The notes beneath the pieces are model-generated. The model saw only the letters and a program-made list of their open reading frames with translations, ran no database searches and had not been told where the DNA came from. A stretch of 64,000 nt of DNA, from positions 992,001 to 1,056,000 of the forward strand of contig NZ_JBBGAZ010000001.1 of assembly GCF_037478305.1 (NCBI RefSeq), read 5' to 3'. The stretch is from Cognatishimia coralii. GTDB lineage: Bacteria; Pseudomonadota; Alphaproteobacteria; Rhodobacterales; Rhodobacteraceae. Within the stretch, counting starts at the first letter, position 1; the number at the start of each line of letters is the position of its first letter. Of the stretch, positions 41,692 to 50,631 are shown piece by piece. The position numbers and the translations under genes are program-made.

Positions 41692-43467
41692 ATGCCAAGC
41701 TATGTAGCCCCAGTAAAGGACGCACAGTACATTTTGCACGATGTCCTGAAGGTTTCTGAAAGCAAAACCCCTGGGTATGACGAGTTAGACGCAGATTTCA
41801 CAAATGCCATCCTCGAAGAGGCCGGCAAACTGACCAGCGAAGTCCTCGCGCCCCTGAACGTTGTAGGCGACAAAGAGGGCTGCCGTCTGGAAAACGGTGT
41901 GGTCTATACGCCCAAAGGCTTCAAAGACGCCTTTGAAATGGTGAAAGAAGGCGGCTGGACCGGTCTGGACATGCCCGAGGAATTCGGCGGGCAGAATATG
42001 CCAGCGGTCATCGGCAGCGCGGTTGGCGAATTCTTCTCCGGTGCCAACCAAGCCTTCACCATGTATCAGGGCCTGACCCACGGCGCGGCCTCTGCGATCC
42101 TTGCGCATGGCACCGAGGAACAGAAGGCCACCTACCTGCCAAACATGGTCAGCTGCGAGTGGACCGGCACCATGAACCTGACCGAGCCGCATTGTGGCAC
42201 CGATCTGGGTCTGATGCGCACCAAAGCAGAGCCTCAGGACGATGGGTCCTACAAGGTATCCGGCCAGAAGATCTTTATCTCGGCGGGCGAGCACGACATG
42301 GCGGATAACATCATCCACCTCGTACTTGCGAAAATCCCGGGTGGCCCTGAAGGCATCAAAGGCGTCTCTCTCTTCATCGTGCCGAAGTTCATGGTCAACG
42401 AAGATGGCTCTCTGGGCGCGCGCAACGGCGTGTCTGTCGGCAATATCGAAGAGAAGATGGGCATCCATGGCAACTCGACCTGTGTGATGAACTATGATGA
42501 GGCGACCGGCTATCTGCTGGGGGACATGCACAAAGGCATGCGCGCGATGTTCACCATGATGAACGAAGCCCGTCTGGGTGTTGCGATGCAGGGTCTGGCT
42601 CAGTCCGAGGTCGCCTATCAGAACGCTCTAATCTACGCGAAAGACCGCCTGCAGGGCCGCGATGTGACCGGCGTGAAAAACCCTGATGGTCCAGCAGATC
42701 CGCTGATCGTTCATCCAGATATCCGCCGTTCCTTGATGGACCAAAAATCCTTCAATGAAGGCGCCCGCGCCTTCACGCTCTGGGGCGCAACACTGCTGGA
42801 CGACGCGCATCGCAATGGCGACAAAGACGCAGATGGTCTGATCTCTCTGCTGACGCCTGTTCTGAAAGGTTTTCTGACTGACGAAGGCTACGACATGACT
42901 GTGCTGGCACAGCAGGTCTACGGTGGTCACGGCTATATCGAAGAATGGGGCATGAGCCAGTTCACGCGCGACGCCCGCATTGCAATGATCTACGAAGGAG
43001 CAAACGGCGTTCAGGCGCTGGACCTTGTGGGCCGGAAACTGGCAACCGATGGCGGCAAACACGTCATGGCTTTCTTCGAGCTGGTCAAAAGCTTCTGCAA
43101 AGAACAAGGCGCGGATGAGGCCATGGCTGATTTCATCGAGCCGTTGAAGACCGCGTCCAAGCACCTTCAGTCTGCGGGCATGTTCTTCATGCAGAACGGT
43201 ATGAAAAACCCGAATGCGGCGCTCTCTGGATCCTATGACTTCATGCACCTCTTTGGGCATGTGTGCCTGGGTCTGATGTGGGGCAAAATGGCGCGTGCGT
43301 CGCTGGATGCTTTGGCCAACGGCACGTCTGATACCGCGTTCCACGAAACCAAACTGGCCACCGCGCGCTACTATATGGCCCGCCGCCTGCCCGCCACAGC
43401 GATGCACCTTGCGCGCATCGAAAGCGGTGCGGATCCGGTGATGGCTCTGGACGCGGAGGCATTCTAA
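41692..43467 (+). CDS. acyl-CoA dehydrogenase, DmdC-like
   Basis: 591 residues, the length of the DmdC/FadE-like group with an extra C-terminal domain. FAD enzyme that makes a double bond at C2-C3 of an acyl-CoA. MNLTEPHCGTDLGLMRTKAE is the FAD/substrate loop, QQVYGGHGYIEEWGMSQFTR precedes the catalytic Glu in IAMIYEGANGVQALDL. Strongly like the 3-methylmercaptopropionyl-CoA dehydrogenases of Roseobacters, but paralogues of this family act on ordinary fatty acyl-CoAs; with fadAB nearby the substrate is open. GGAGGAGAAG ribosome site. Confidence 0.92.
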   Translation: MPSYVAPVKDAQYILHDVLKVSESKTPGYDELDADFTNAILEEAGKLTSEVLAPLNVVGDKEGCRLENGVVYTPKGFKDAFEMVKEGGWTGLDMPEEFGGQNMPAVIGSAVGEFFSGANQAFTMYQGLTHGAASAILAHGTEEQKATYLPNMVSCEWTGTMNLTEPHCGTDLGLMRTKAEPQDDGSYKVSGQKIFISAGEHDMADNIIHLVLAKIPGGPEGIKGVSLFIVPKFMVNEDGSLGARNGVSVGNIEEKMGIHGNSTCVMNYDEATGYLLGDMHKGMRAMFTMMNEARLGVAMQGLAQSEVAYQNALIYAKDRLQGRDVTGVKNPDGPADPLIVHPDIRRSLMDQKSFNEGARAFTLWGATLLDDAHRNGDKDADGLISLLTPVLKGFLTDEGYDMTVLAQQVYGGHGYIEEWGMSQFTRDARIAMIYEGANGVQALDLVGRKLATDGGKHVMAFFELVKSFCKEQGADEAMADFIEPLKTASKHLQSAGMFFMQNGMKNPNAALSGSYDFMHLFGHVCLGLMWGKMARASLDALANGTSDTAFHETKLATARYYMARRLPATAMHLARIESGADPVMALDAEAF

Positions 43468-43473
43468 GCCACG

Positions 43474-43686
43474 ATGCCCAAACGTTTTCGCCTGACCCGC
43501 CGAGTACCGATTGCCATGACTGAGGACGCCTATCGTCGTCTGAAGTCCTTTGCAGCCGAGGCGGGTCTGGATGAAGGGGAAGCCATTTCCTTTGTCTTTG
43601 AAAACTTTGACGGCATCACAGATGAAGAAGGTCTTTTGCATCGGCTGCGCCGGTTCAATCTGGAATTGGACGGGCGCAAGAAATGA
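43474..43686 (+). CDS. small conserved protein, ribbon-helix-helix-like
   Basis: 70 residues. RRVPIAMTEDAYRRLKSFAA followed by EAGLDEGEAISFVFENFD reads as strand-helix-helix, the layout of RHH/CopG DNA-binding proteins. It ends in a basic tail (RLRRFNLELDGRKK). ATG 43474 is 6 bp after the dehydrogenase stop, so same transcript. A role in regulating the operon is possible, but no family is certain. Confidence 0.7.
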   Translation: MPKRFRLTRRVPIAMTEDAYRRLKSFAAEAGLDEGEAISFVFENFDGITDEEGLLHRLRRFNLELDGRKK

Positions 43687-43710
43687 ACGTCTGCGAGACA
43701 GGAGATCTGG

Positions 43711-43739
43711 GGATTTGAGTATTTGGAGCAAGATGAAAT
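43711..43739 (-). repeat. dispersed Rhodobacteraceae intergenic repeat, head copy
   Basis: Reverse complement begins atttcatcttgctccaaata and differs from the copy at 2074-2103 by one base over about 29. It stands in the 291-bp gap between the RHH-like gene and the GST gene. The rest of that gap (43740-43873) shows no gene I can support. Confidence 0.6.
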
Positions 43740-43873
43740 CCCGGATCCCCCCACTTCGCACCGCGCCGAGAGAAGGGTGCGAAATGGGGTTTCACCTTGC
43801 ACGGCCATCGGCTCTCCAGCCTGTACCGCGACGTCAGGGAAACCGATCTTGGTTAAGCAACTCTAAAGACCCA

Positions 43874-43953
43874 CATTCATCTTGCGAAAAATACTCCGCG
43901 GGGGCGGGTTAAAATCGCAGATTTTGACCTCGGGGGTGCGAAACCCCCTCCGC
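43874..43953 (+). repeat. dispersed Rhodobacteraceae intergenic repeat, full copy
   Basis: Starts attcatcttgcgaaaaatac, then CTCCGCGGGGGCGGG, an internal hairpin aaaatc/gatttt, and a closing GGGGGTGCGAAACCCCC hairpin. Same plan as 30271-30330 on the other strand. It lies 25 bp before the GST start. Confidence 0.6.
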
Positions 43954-43977
43954 GACATTTAAGACTGGGAGGCACAT

Positions 43978-44619
43978 ATGACGATTAAACTCTACTGCTT
44001 TGGCGAAAGCGGCAACGCCTATAAGGCGGCGCTGGCTTTGGAGCTGTCTGGGCTCGAGTGGGAGCCGGTCTATGTGGATTTCTTCGGCGGCGAAGCACGC
44101 TCTGAGGCCTATCTGACCAACGTCAATGAAATGGGCGAAGTGCCGGTGCTTGTTGACGGCGACGTCAAGCTCACACAGTCCGGTGTCATTCAGCAGTATA
44201 TTTCGGACAAAACCGGTAAGTTTGGCGGCAACACGGATGCCGAGCGTTACGAGATCCTGCGCTGGGTGCTGTTTGATAACCACAAACTTTCCAGCCAGAA
44301 CGGCGTCACGCGGTTCCTTTTGAACTTCCTGCCGGAAGACAAACGTCCGGCGCAGGCGATTGGGTTTCTGCAGGGACGTCTGCAAGCCGCCTATAAGGTT
44401 CTGAACACCCATCTTGAAGGCCGCGACTGGATTGTAGGCGATGGTCTGACCAACGCCGATATCTCTTGCTGCGGCTATCTCTTCTACCCAGAGCCCTACG
44501 GATTTGTGCGCGCCGATTGGCCGAATATCGACTGCTGGCTCAGCAACATCGAAAACACACCGGGGTGGAAGCACCCCTACGATCTTATGCCCGGTCACCC
44601 AAGTGACCGTGGCCTGTAA
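43978..44619 (+). CDS. glutathione S-transferase family protein
   Basis: 213 residues. N-terminal thioredoxin-like domain (IKLYCFGESGNAYKAALALE with the Ser/Asn active-site region, then MGEVPVLVDGDVKLTQSGVI holding the cis-Pro and SxG glutathione contacts) and a helical C-terminal domain (DGLTNADISCCGYLFY with the conserved Asp cap). Likely detoxifies reactive acyl or thiol intermediates of the pathway around it. It is 22 bp before fadA, with a GGGAGG ribosome site. Confidence 0.9.
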   Translation: MTIKLYCFGESGNAYKAALALELSGLEWEPVYVDFFGGEARSEAYLTNVNEMGEVPVLVDGDVKLTQSGVIQQYISDKTGKFGGNTDAERYEILRWVLFDNHKLSSQNGVTRFLLNFLPEDKRPAQAIGFLQGRLQAAYKVLNTHLEGRDWIVGDGLTNADISCCGYLFYPEPYGFVRADWPNIDCWLSNIENTPGWKHPYDLMPGHPSDRGL

Positions 44620-44641
44620 CTTTGAAAATTAGGAGGCAAGT

Positions 44642-45853
44642 ATGACCGAAGCCTATATCTATGACGCCGCGCGCACCCCGCGGGGCAAGGGGCGCAAGGA
44701 TGGATCCTTGCACGAGGTGACCTCGCTCGCCCTGTCTGCCCAGATGCTGAACGCGGTGAAGTCCCGCAATGATCTGCCGGGCGATGCGATCGAAGACGTG
44801 ATCTGGGGCAATGTCACCCAAGTCATGGAAAACGGCGGCTGTCTGGCGCGGGCCTCGGTTCTGCTCTCTGACTTTGATCAGTCGGTGCCGGGTCTTGCGA
44901 TCAACCGCTTCTGCGCCTCCGGTATGGAAGCTGTGAACCTCGCGGCCAACCAAGTCAAAGGCGGCGCGGGCGACGCCTATATCGCCGGTGGCTGTGAGGT
45001 CATGAGCCGCGTGGCAATGGGCTCTGATGGCGCGGCGATGGCCGTGGATCCACGTATCGCGATGGGCGAGAACTTTATGCCTCAGGGTGTATCGGCCGAC
45101 CTGATCGCGACCGAATATGGGTTCACCCGCGAAGACTGCGACGCATTTGCTGCGCAATCTCAGGCGCGCGCAGCCGCCGCTTGGGAAGACCGTCGGTTTG
45201 ACAAATCCATCGTGCCCGTGACCGACATCAACGGCCTGACCATTCTGGATCACGACGAATACATGCGTCCGGGGACCACTGCCGAAGACCTTGGAAAACT
45301 CAAGGCCTCTTTCCAGGAAATGGGCGAGGTCATGCCCGGCTTCGACAAGGTCGCTCTGATGAAATACCCGCATCTGGAGCGCGTGAACCACGTTCACCAC
45401 GCGGGCAACAGCTCTGGCATCGTGGATGGCGCGACGGCGATCCTAATCGGCAACAAAGAGTTCGGTGAAAAGCACGGCCTCAAGCCACGCGCGCGCATCA
45501 AAGCGAACGCCAAGATCGGCTCGGAACCAACCATCAACCTCACTGGCCCTGTTCCCGTCACCGAGAAAATCCTTGCCGAGAACGGCATGTCCATCAATGA
45601 CATCGACCTCTTTGAAGTAAACGAAGCCTTCGCGGCCGTAGTTCTGCGTTTCTTGCAGGCCTTCCAAGTGGACGACGCCAAAGTCAACGTGAACGGCGGC
45701 GCCATCGCGATGGGCCACCCGCTGGGCGCGACCGGCGCGATGATCATCGGCACGCTCTTGGACGAGCTTGAGCGTCAGGACAAAGAAGTCGGACTGGCAA
45801 CCCTTTGTGTGGCGGCGGGCATGGGCTCTGCCACCATCATCGAACGCGTCTAA
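44642..45853 (+). CDS. fadA: acetyl-CoA C-acyltransferase (3-ketoacyl-CoA thiolase)
   Basis: 403 residues. Cleaves 3-ketoacyl-CoA to acetyl-CoA and a shortened acyl-CoA. Nucleophilic Cys in INRFCASGMEAVNLAANQV, EVNEAFAAV, base His in GGAIAMGHPLGATGA, and second Cys in CVAAGMGSATI. AGGAGG site. 11 bp before fadB. The pair encodes the trifunctional beta-oxidation complex. Confidence 0.96.
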   Translation: MTEAYIYDAARTPRGKGRKDGSLHEVTSLALSAQMLNAVKSRNDLPGDAIEDVIWGNVTQVMENGGCLARASVLLSDFDQSVPGLAINRFCASGMEAVNLAANQVKGGAGDAYIAGGCEVMSRVAMGSDGAAMAVDPRIAMGENFMPQGVSADLIATEYGFTREDCDAFAAQSQARAAAAWEDRRFDKSIVPVTDINGLTILDHDEYMRPGTTAEDLGKLKASFQEMGEVMPGFDKVALMKYPHLERVNHVHHAGNSSGIVDGATAILIGNKEFGEKHGLKPRARIKANAKIGSEPTINLTGPVPVTEKILAENGMSINDIDLFEVNEAFAAVVLRFLQAFQVDDAKVNVNGGAIAMGHPLGATGAMIIGTLLDELERQDKEVGLATLCVAAGMGSATIIERV

Positions 45854-45864
45854 GGAGAGAGATC

Positions 45865-48054
45865 ATGAGCGATTTTAGCTACGCATTGGACGCAGACGGC
45901 GTTGGCGTCATCACTTGGGACACCGTTGGTAAATCCATGAACGTCATGAACCAGCAAGGGTTCATGGATCTGGACGCGCTGATCGATGCGGCCCTCGCGG
46001 ATGAGGCCTGTAAGGGCATCATCATCACCTCGGGCAAGCCCGGCTCTTTTGCCGGCGGCATGGACCTGAATATCATCGCCAAGATGAAGGAAATGGCCGG
46101 CGGCTCGCCAGAGCAAGGCCTCATGGATGGTCTGATGCAGACCCACGGCATCCTGCGCAAAATCGAGCGCGCGGGCATGGATCCAAAGACCAACAAAGGC
46201 GGCAAGCCGATTGCTTGCGTGCTGCCGGGCACTGCTCTGGGTATCGGGTTTGAGATCCCTTTGGCCTGCCACCGCATCTTTGCGGCTGACAATCCAAAAG
46301 CCAAGATCGGCCTGCCGGAAATCATGGTTGGCATCTTCCCGGGCATGGGCGGCACCACTCGTCTGACCCGCAAGCTGGGCGCGATGGCGGCGTCGCCGTT
46401 CCTGCTGCAGGGTAAGCTCTCTGATCCGAAGAAAGCCAAATCCGCAGGATTGATTGATGAGGTCTCCGAGGATCCGATGGCCGATGCAAAGGCTTGGGTT
46501 CTGTCCGAGCCCAAAATCGTCAAACCTTGGGATGAAAAAGGCTATAAAATGCCAGGCGGCGCGCCGTATCACCCAGCGGGCTTCATGACCTTTGTCGGTG
46601 CCAACGCCATGGTCAACGGGAACACGCAAGGTGTTTACCCGGCGGCCAAAGCGATGTTGTCTGCGGTCTACGAAGGCGCTTTGGTGCCTTTTGACACTGC
46701 AATCAAGATCGAGGCACGCTGGTTCACCCATGTTCTGATGAACCCAAGCAGCTCTGCCATGATCCGCAGCCTCTTCATCAACAAAGAGGCGCTGGAAAAA
46801 GGCGCGAACCGCCCAGCGGTTGCCGATCAGACCGTCAAGAAAGTCGGCGTTCTGGGGGCTGGCATGATGGGCGCAGGCATTGCGCTGGTCTCTGCCAAAG
46901 CCGGTATCGAGGTTGTTCTGATCGACCGCGACCAAGAGGCCGCTGACAAAGGCCGCGCCTATATCGAAGCCTTTGCCGACAAGGGCATCGCACGAAAGAA
47001 GTCCACGCCTGAGCAAAAAGAAAAAATGCTGGGTCTGGTCAATGCGACCGCGGATCTTGAGGCGCTTAAGGGTTGTGATCTGATCGTTGAAGCCGTCTTT
47101 GAGGACGTCGGCGTCAAAGCCGAGATGACCAAGAAGGTTGAGGCCATCGTGGGCGAGGACTGCGTTTTTGCCACCAACACCTCGACCCTGCCGATCACCG
47201 AGCTGGCGAAAGCCTCTGTGCGGGCCGACAAGTTCATCGGCATTCACTTCTTCTCGCCAGTCGAGAAGATGATGTTGGTTGAGATCATCAAAGGCAAAGA
47301 GACCGGCGATGTGGCCGTGGCCAAGGCGCTCGACTATGTGCGTCAGATCAAGAAAACGCCGATCGTCGTCAATGACGCGCGCTTCTTCTACGCCAACCGC
47401 TGCATCATCCCTTACATCAACGAAGGCATCCGCATGGTCACCGAAGGCGTCGCGCCTGCGCTTATCGAGAATGCGGCCAAGATGCTCGGCATGCCTCTGG
47501 GTCCGCTGCAACTGACAGATGAAACCTCGATTGATCTGGGCGTCAAAATCGCTAAGGCCACGAAAGAGGCCATGGGTGCGGACTATGATGATGCCTGCGA
47601 CGAGATCCTGTTCTGGATGTTTGACGAAGGCCGTCTGGGTCGCAAAGCCAACGCGGGCTTTTATGCCTATAGCGAAAAAGGCAAACGCGAAAGTCTCTGG
47701 ACCGGACTGGGCGAGAAATACGCACTCGCGTCCGAGCAGCCTTCGCTGATCGAAGTCCAGAACCGCTTGATGTTCGCGCAAGTCCTGGAAGCGGTCCGCG
47801 CGCTGGAAGAAGGCGTGCTGGAAGACATCCGCGAAGGCGATGTGGGCGCGATCCTGGGCTGGGGCTTTGCGCCTTGGTCGGGCGGTCCGTTCTCTTGGCT
47901 GGACATCGTAGGCGCGGAATGGGCAGCAGAGACCTGTGATGCCCTCACCGAGGCGCATGGCGCGCGTTTTGCCACCCCTGCCCTGTTGCGGGATATGGCG
48001 GCGAAGGGTCAGGACTTCTATGGCCGCTTTGGGCCACAGGCTGCGGCGGCGTAG
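45865..48054 (+). CDS. fadB: fatty acid oxidation complex, FadB/FadJ-like (hydratase-dehydrogenase)
   Basis: 729 residues. N-terminal enoyl-CoA hydratase (KGIIITSGKPGSFAGGMDLN, LPEIMVGIFPGMGGTTRLTR), then 3-hydroxyacyl-CoA dehydrogenase with the NAD fold VGVLGAGMMGAGIALVSAKA, FIGIHFFSPVEKMMLVEIIK and the C-terminal helical domain. ATG 45865 with AAGGAGAG is chosen; upstream frame lacks homology. It forms a complex with FadA. Confidence 0.96.
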   Translation: MSDFSYALDADGVGVITWDTVGKSMNVMNQQGFMDLDALIDAALADEACKGIIITSGKPGSFAGGMDLNIIAKMKEMAGGSPEQGLMDGLMQTHGILRKIERAGMDPKTNKGGKPIACVLPGTALGIGFEIPLACHRIFAADNPKAKIGLPEIMVGIFPGMGGTTRLTRKLGAMAASPFLLQGKLSDPKKAKSAGLIDEVSEDPMADAKAWVLSEPKIVKPWDEKGYKMPGGAPYHPAGFMTFVGANAMVNGNTQGVYPAAKAMLSAVYEGALVPFDTAIKIEARWFTHVLMNPSSSAMIRSLFINKEALEKGANRPAVADQTVKKVGVLGAGMMGAGIALVSAKAGIEVVLIDRDQEAADKGRAYIEAFADKGIARKKSTPEQKEKMLGLVNATADLEALKGCDLIVEAVFEDVGVKAEMTKKVEAIVGEDCVFATNTSTLPITELAKASVRADKFIGIHFFSPVEKMMLVEIIKGKETGDVAVAKALDYVRQIKKTPIVVNDARFFYANRCIIPYINEGIRMVTEGVAPALIENAAKMLGMPLGPLQLTDETSIDLGVKIAKATKEAMGADYDDACDEILFWMFDEGRLGRKANAGFYAYSEKGKRESLWTGLGEKYALASEQPSLIEVQNRLMFAQVLEAVRALEEGVLEDIREGDVGAILGWGFAPWSGGPFSWLDIVGAEWAAETCDALTEAHGARFATPALLRDMAAKGQDFYGRFGPQAAAA

Positions 48055-48072
48055 TCGCTGTCACAACTTGGA

Positions 48073-48102
48073 AAAGCCCCGGTCCCTCGGCCGGGGCTTT
48101 TT
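48073..48102 (+). terminator. terminator after fadB
   Basis: Stem aaagccccgg (48073-48082) with ccggggcttt (48091-48100), loop tccctcgg, then Ts. It ends 5 bp before the convergent sulfotransferase stop, so may serve both. Confidence 0.9.
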
Positions 48103-48106
48103 CGTT

Positions 48107-48748
48107 TCAGAAGCTGTACTGGAATCGCGCGATATCTTGGGCGCACGCCTCGGCAACCGCTGCGCTGGTTTTCTCGTCATAATAGGCGCGATAGTCGGCC
48201 TTGCGGTCTGAGGCATTGACCCGCGTCAGCGACAGAGAAAACCCGAGGTGGTCAAACAGCGGCTGTGCGTCCTCTTCGAAATTTTCAATCCGAATGAAAC
48301 AGGACGCCCGTTCCTGACTGCGAAACGTCAGATAGCTCGCGTAGGGGTTTGACCTAAAGCTATTCACCGTCTGCGGATGCTGCGCAAAGCCCTGAAACTC
48401 CAGCTCTTGCGCCAATTTCACGGCCGGATGCGCGAAGCTTTGATCCTTCAGCCAATGATAGTAACTCACCATGCGATCCCAGGGGTTACGCACTAAGGTG
48501 AAGGTAAAAAACGAGCCAATCTCTTCGGCGGTCACCAACCCCTCGATGTCGCTTAAAGTCGAATGCTTCCACAACCGCCCCGCTGCCTGAACGTCCTTCA
48601 ACCGCCGCCGCCGTTTTAGCGCTTTGGGCGTGTCCCCTAGCATCAGATCATCCTTCATCGCCCGCCCCTCAAGCGCCAGCGCCATCGCTGTGCCCGCCGT
48701 CTTGGGGATATGCACAAAGATAAATCTGCGTCCGTACGAAATGATCAT
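48107..48748 (-). CDS. sulfotransferase family protein
   Basis: 213 residues. The PAPS 5'-phosphosulfate loop is seen at the start: IFVHIPKTAGTAMALALEGR; the 3'-phosphate region is in FTFTLVRNPWDRMVSYYHWL. This fits the sulfotransferase family 2 (heparan/chondroitin-type fold) common in marine alphaproteobacteria. The acceptor is unknown. Start at ATG 48748; an in-frame GTG nine bases earlier is possible, and neither has a good ribosome site. Stands alone between beta-oxidation genes. Confidence 0.85.
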   Translation of the reverse strand: MIISYGRRFIFVHIPKTAGTAMALALEGRAMKDDLMLGDTPKALKRRRRLKDVQAAGRLWKHSTLSDIEGLVTAEEIGSFFTFTLVRNPWDRMVSYYHWLKDQSFAHPAVKLAQELEFQGFAQHPQTVNSFRSNPYASYLTFRSQERASCFIRIENFEEDAQPLFDHLGFSLSLTRVNASDRKADYRAYYDEKTSAAVAEACAQDIARFQYSF

Positions 48749-48921
48749 GGACGGCACGTTACATCTGCGCCTACACCGATGAAAGAGCGAAGCGCTTGAC
48801 AGAGGCCAGCGCCCTCGCTCATGTAAACCACCGCAGTTCTACGGACCGGATTTCTACCAGCTATCACCAGCGGGTAAGGCCCTGATAGAACGCAGGCAAA
48901 TGGACATGAGGGAGACGTTCC

Positions 48922-50550
48922 ATGGGCTGGATGAAAGATGAAACCGGGCTTGGCAAAACCGAGGCCAATTTTGTACCGCTGACCCCGCTCAGCCATTTGC
49001 GCCGCGCGGTTCAGGTCTTTCCGGACCGTCTGGCCAACGTCTATGGCAATCACCGCAAGACCTATGTGGAATACTACGAGCGCTGTACGCGCTTTGCCTC
49101 GGCTCTGGTGAAAATGGGCGTTCAGCCCGGCGACGTGGTGGCGACGCTTTTGCCCAACATCCCCGCGCAATGTGAGGCGAGCTTTGGCGTGCCTGCCTCA
49201 GGTGCGGTGCTGAACACGATCAACACGCGTCTGGATGCCTCGACCGTTGGCTATATCTTTGACCACGGAGAAGCCAAAGTCGTGCTGGCAGACACCAGCC
49301 TTTTGCCCCTCGTTCAGGCCTCGATCGAGAAAATGGAAGGCCCTGCGCCCACGATCATCGAAGTCGCAGACCCCCAAGCAGGCTTTCCGCCCAGCGGTGA
49401 TTACATCGAATACGAAGACTTCATCGCAGGTGGTGATGCGGATTTCGACTGGATCATGCCAGAGGATGAATGGGAAAGCCTCGCGCTGAACTATACCTCA
49501 GGCACAACGGGCCGTCCCAAGGGCGTGGTCTATCACCACCGCGGTGCTTATCTGATGACCATGGGCACAGTCGTATCCTGGCGTCTGACCCTGCATCCGG
49601 TTTATCTGACGATCGTACCGCTGTTTCACTGCAACGGCTGGAACCACACCTGGATGATGCCGGTTCTGGGGGGCACTGTCGTCTGCTGCCGAGATATCAC
49701 GGCCAAGAACGTCTTTGACGCCATCGCCGATGAGGGCGTGACCCACATGGGCGGGGCGCCTATTGTTCTGAACGCTTTGGTCAATTCGCCCGCCGAGGAC
49801 CGTCGCGAGTTTGATCATGTCGTCGAGACCTACACCGCCGGTGCACCCCCTGCCCCCGCGACGCTCGCCAAAATCGAAGAGCTCGGGTTCAATATCACCC
49901 ATGTCTACGGTCTGACCGAAACCTACGGCCACGTGACCGAATGCTATTGGAAAGGCGGCGATTGGGACAACATGAGCACCGCCGAAGTCGCGGCGCGCAA
50001 AAGCCAGCAAGGCGTGGCCTTCCCGATGATGGAACCTGTGATTGTGCGCGACAGCGAGCATAATCCGGTGCCTATGGACGGTACAACGCAGGGCGAAATC
50101 ACCATTCGCGGCAACTCGGTCATGAAGGGGTATTTGAAGAACCCAGAAGCCACCGAAGAAGCCTTCAAAGGCGGCTACTTCAACTCTGGCGACATCGCGG
50201 TGCAGCATCCGGACAGCTATATCCAGATCGCCGACCGCGCCAAGGACATCATCATCTCGGGCGGCGAGAACATCAGCTCCGTCGAAGTCGAGGGCGTCCT
50301 GATGGCGCATCCCGACGTGCTGCTGGCGGCTGTGGTTGCCAAGAACGACGAAAAATGGGGCGAAGTGCCCTGCGCCTTTGTCGAACTCAAACCCGGCGCG
50401 ACCGCCACGGACAAAGATCTGATTGCCTTCAGCCGCGAGACACTCGCAGGCTTCAAAGCCCCCAAACACGTTCTGTTTCAGGAGCTGCCCAAGACCTCGA
50501 CCGGCAAAATCCAAAAGTTCGAACTGCGCAAAATCGCAAACGGCTACTAA
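48922..50550 (+). CDS. acyl-CoA ligase, DmdB-like (3-methylmercaptopropionyl-CoA ligase family)
   Basis: 542 residues. AMP-forming ligase that activates a short or medium carboxylate with CoA. P-loop YTSGTTGRPKGVVYHHRGAY, A5 motif HVYGLTETYGH, A7-A8 FNSGDIAVQHPDSYIQIADR and KDIIISGGENISSVEVE, catalytic Lys in PKTSTGKIQKFELR. Length and sequence pattern match Roseobacter DmdB. With the DmdC-like enzyme nearby it could feed methylmercaptopropionate, but medium-chain fatty acids are equally possible. The ATG follows GAGGGAGACG. Confidence 0.88.
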   Translation: MGWMKDETGLGKTEANFVPLTPLSHLRRAVQVFPDRLANVYGNHRKTYVEYYERCTRFASALVKMGVQPGDVVATLLPNIPAQCEASFGVPASGAVLNTINTRLDASTVGYIFDHGEAKVVLADTSLLPLVQASIEKMEGPAPTIIEVADPQAGFPPSGDYIEYEDFIAGGDADFDWIMPEDEWESLALNYTSGTTGRPKGVVYHHRGAYLMTMGTVVSWRLTLHPVYLTIVPLFHCNGWNHTWMMPVLGGTVVCCRDITAKNVFDAIADEGVTHMGGAPIVLNALVNSPAEDRREFDHVVETYTAGAPPAPATLAKIEELGFNITHVYGLTETYGHVTECYWKGGDWDNMSTAEVAARKSQQGVAFPMMEPVIVRDSEHNPVPMDGTTQGEITIRGNSVMKGYLKNPEATEEAFKGGYFNSGDIAVQHPDSYIQIADRAKDIIISGGENISSVEVEGVLMAHPDVLLAAVVAKNDEKWGEVPCAFVELKPGATATDKDLIAFSRETLAGFKAPKHVLFQELPKTSTGKIQKFELRKIANGY

Positions 50551-50557
50551 AACGACT

Positions 50558-50579
50558 GCGTGGGCGTGATTGCCCACGC
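50558..50579 (+). terminator. hairpin after the DmdB-like gene
   Basis: Stem gcgtgggc (50558-50565) with gcccacgc (50572-50579), loop gtgatt, 8 bp after the stop. The T-run is weak (tatccttt), so efficiency is uncertain. Confidence 0.6.
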
Positions 50580-50631
50580 TATCCTTTCGCGCTAAACTGA
50601 CATCAACAATGATGGCAGAGCAGCCACGCGT

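Noticed and set aside
45850..47958. 702-codon reverse open frame across fadB
   Set aside because: Antisense shadow of fadB. It has no ribosome site and no recognisable domain.
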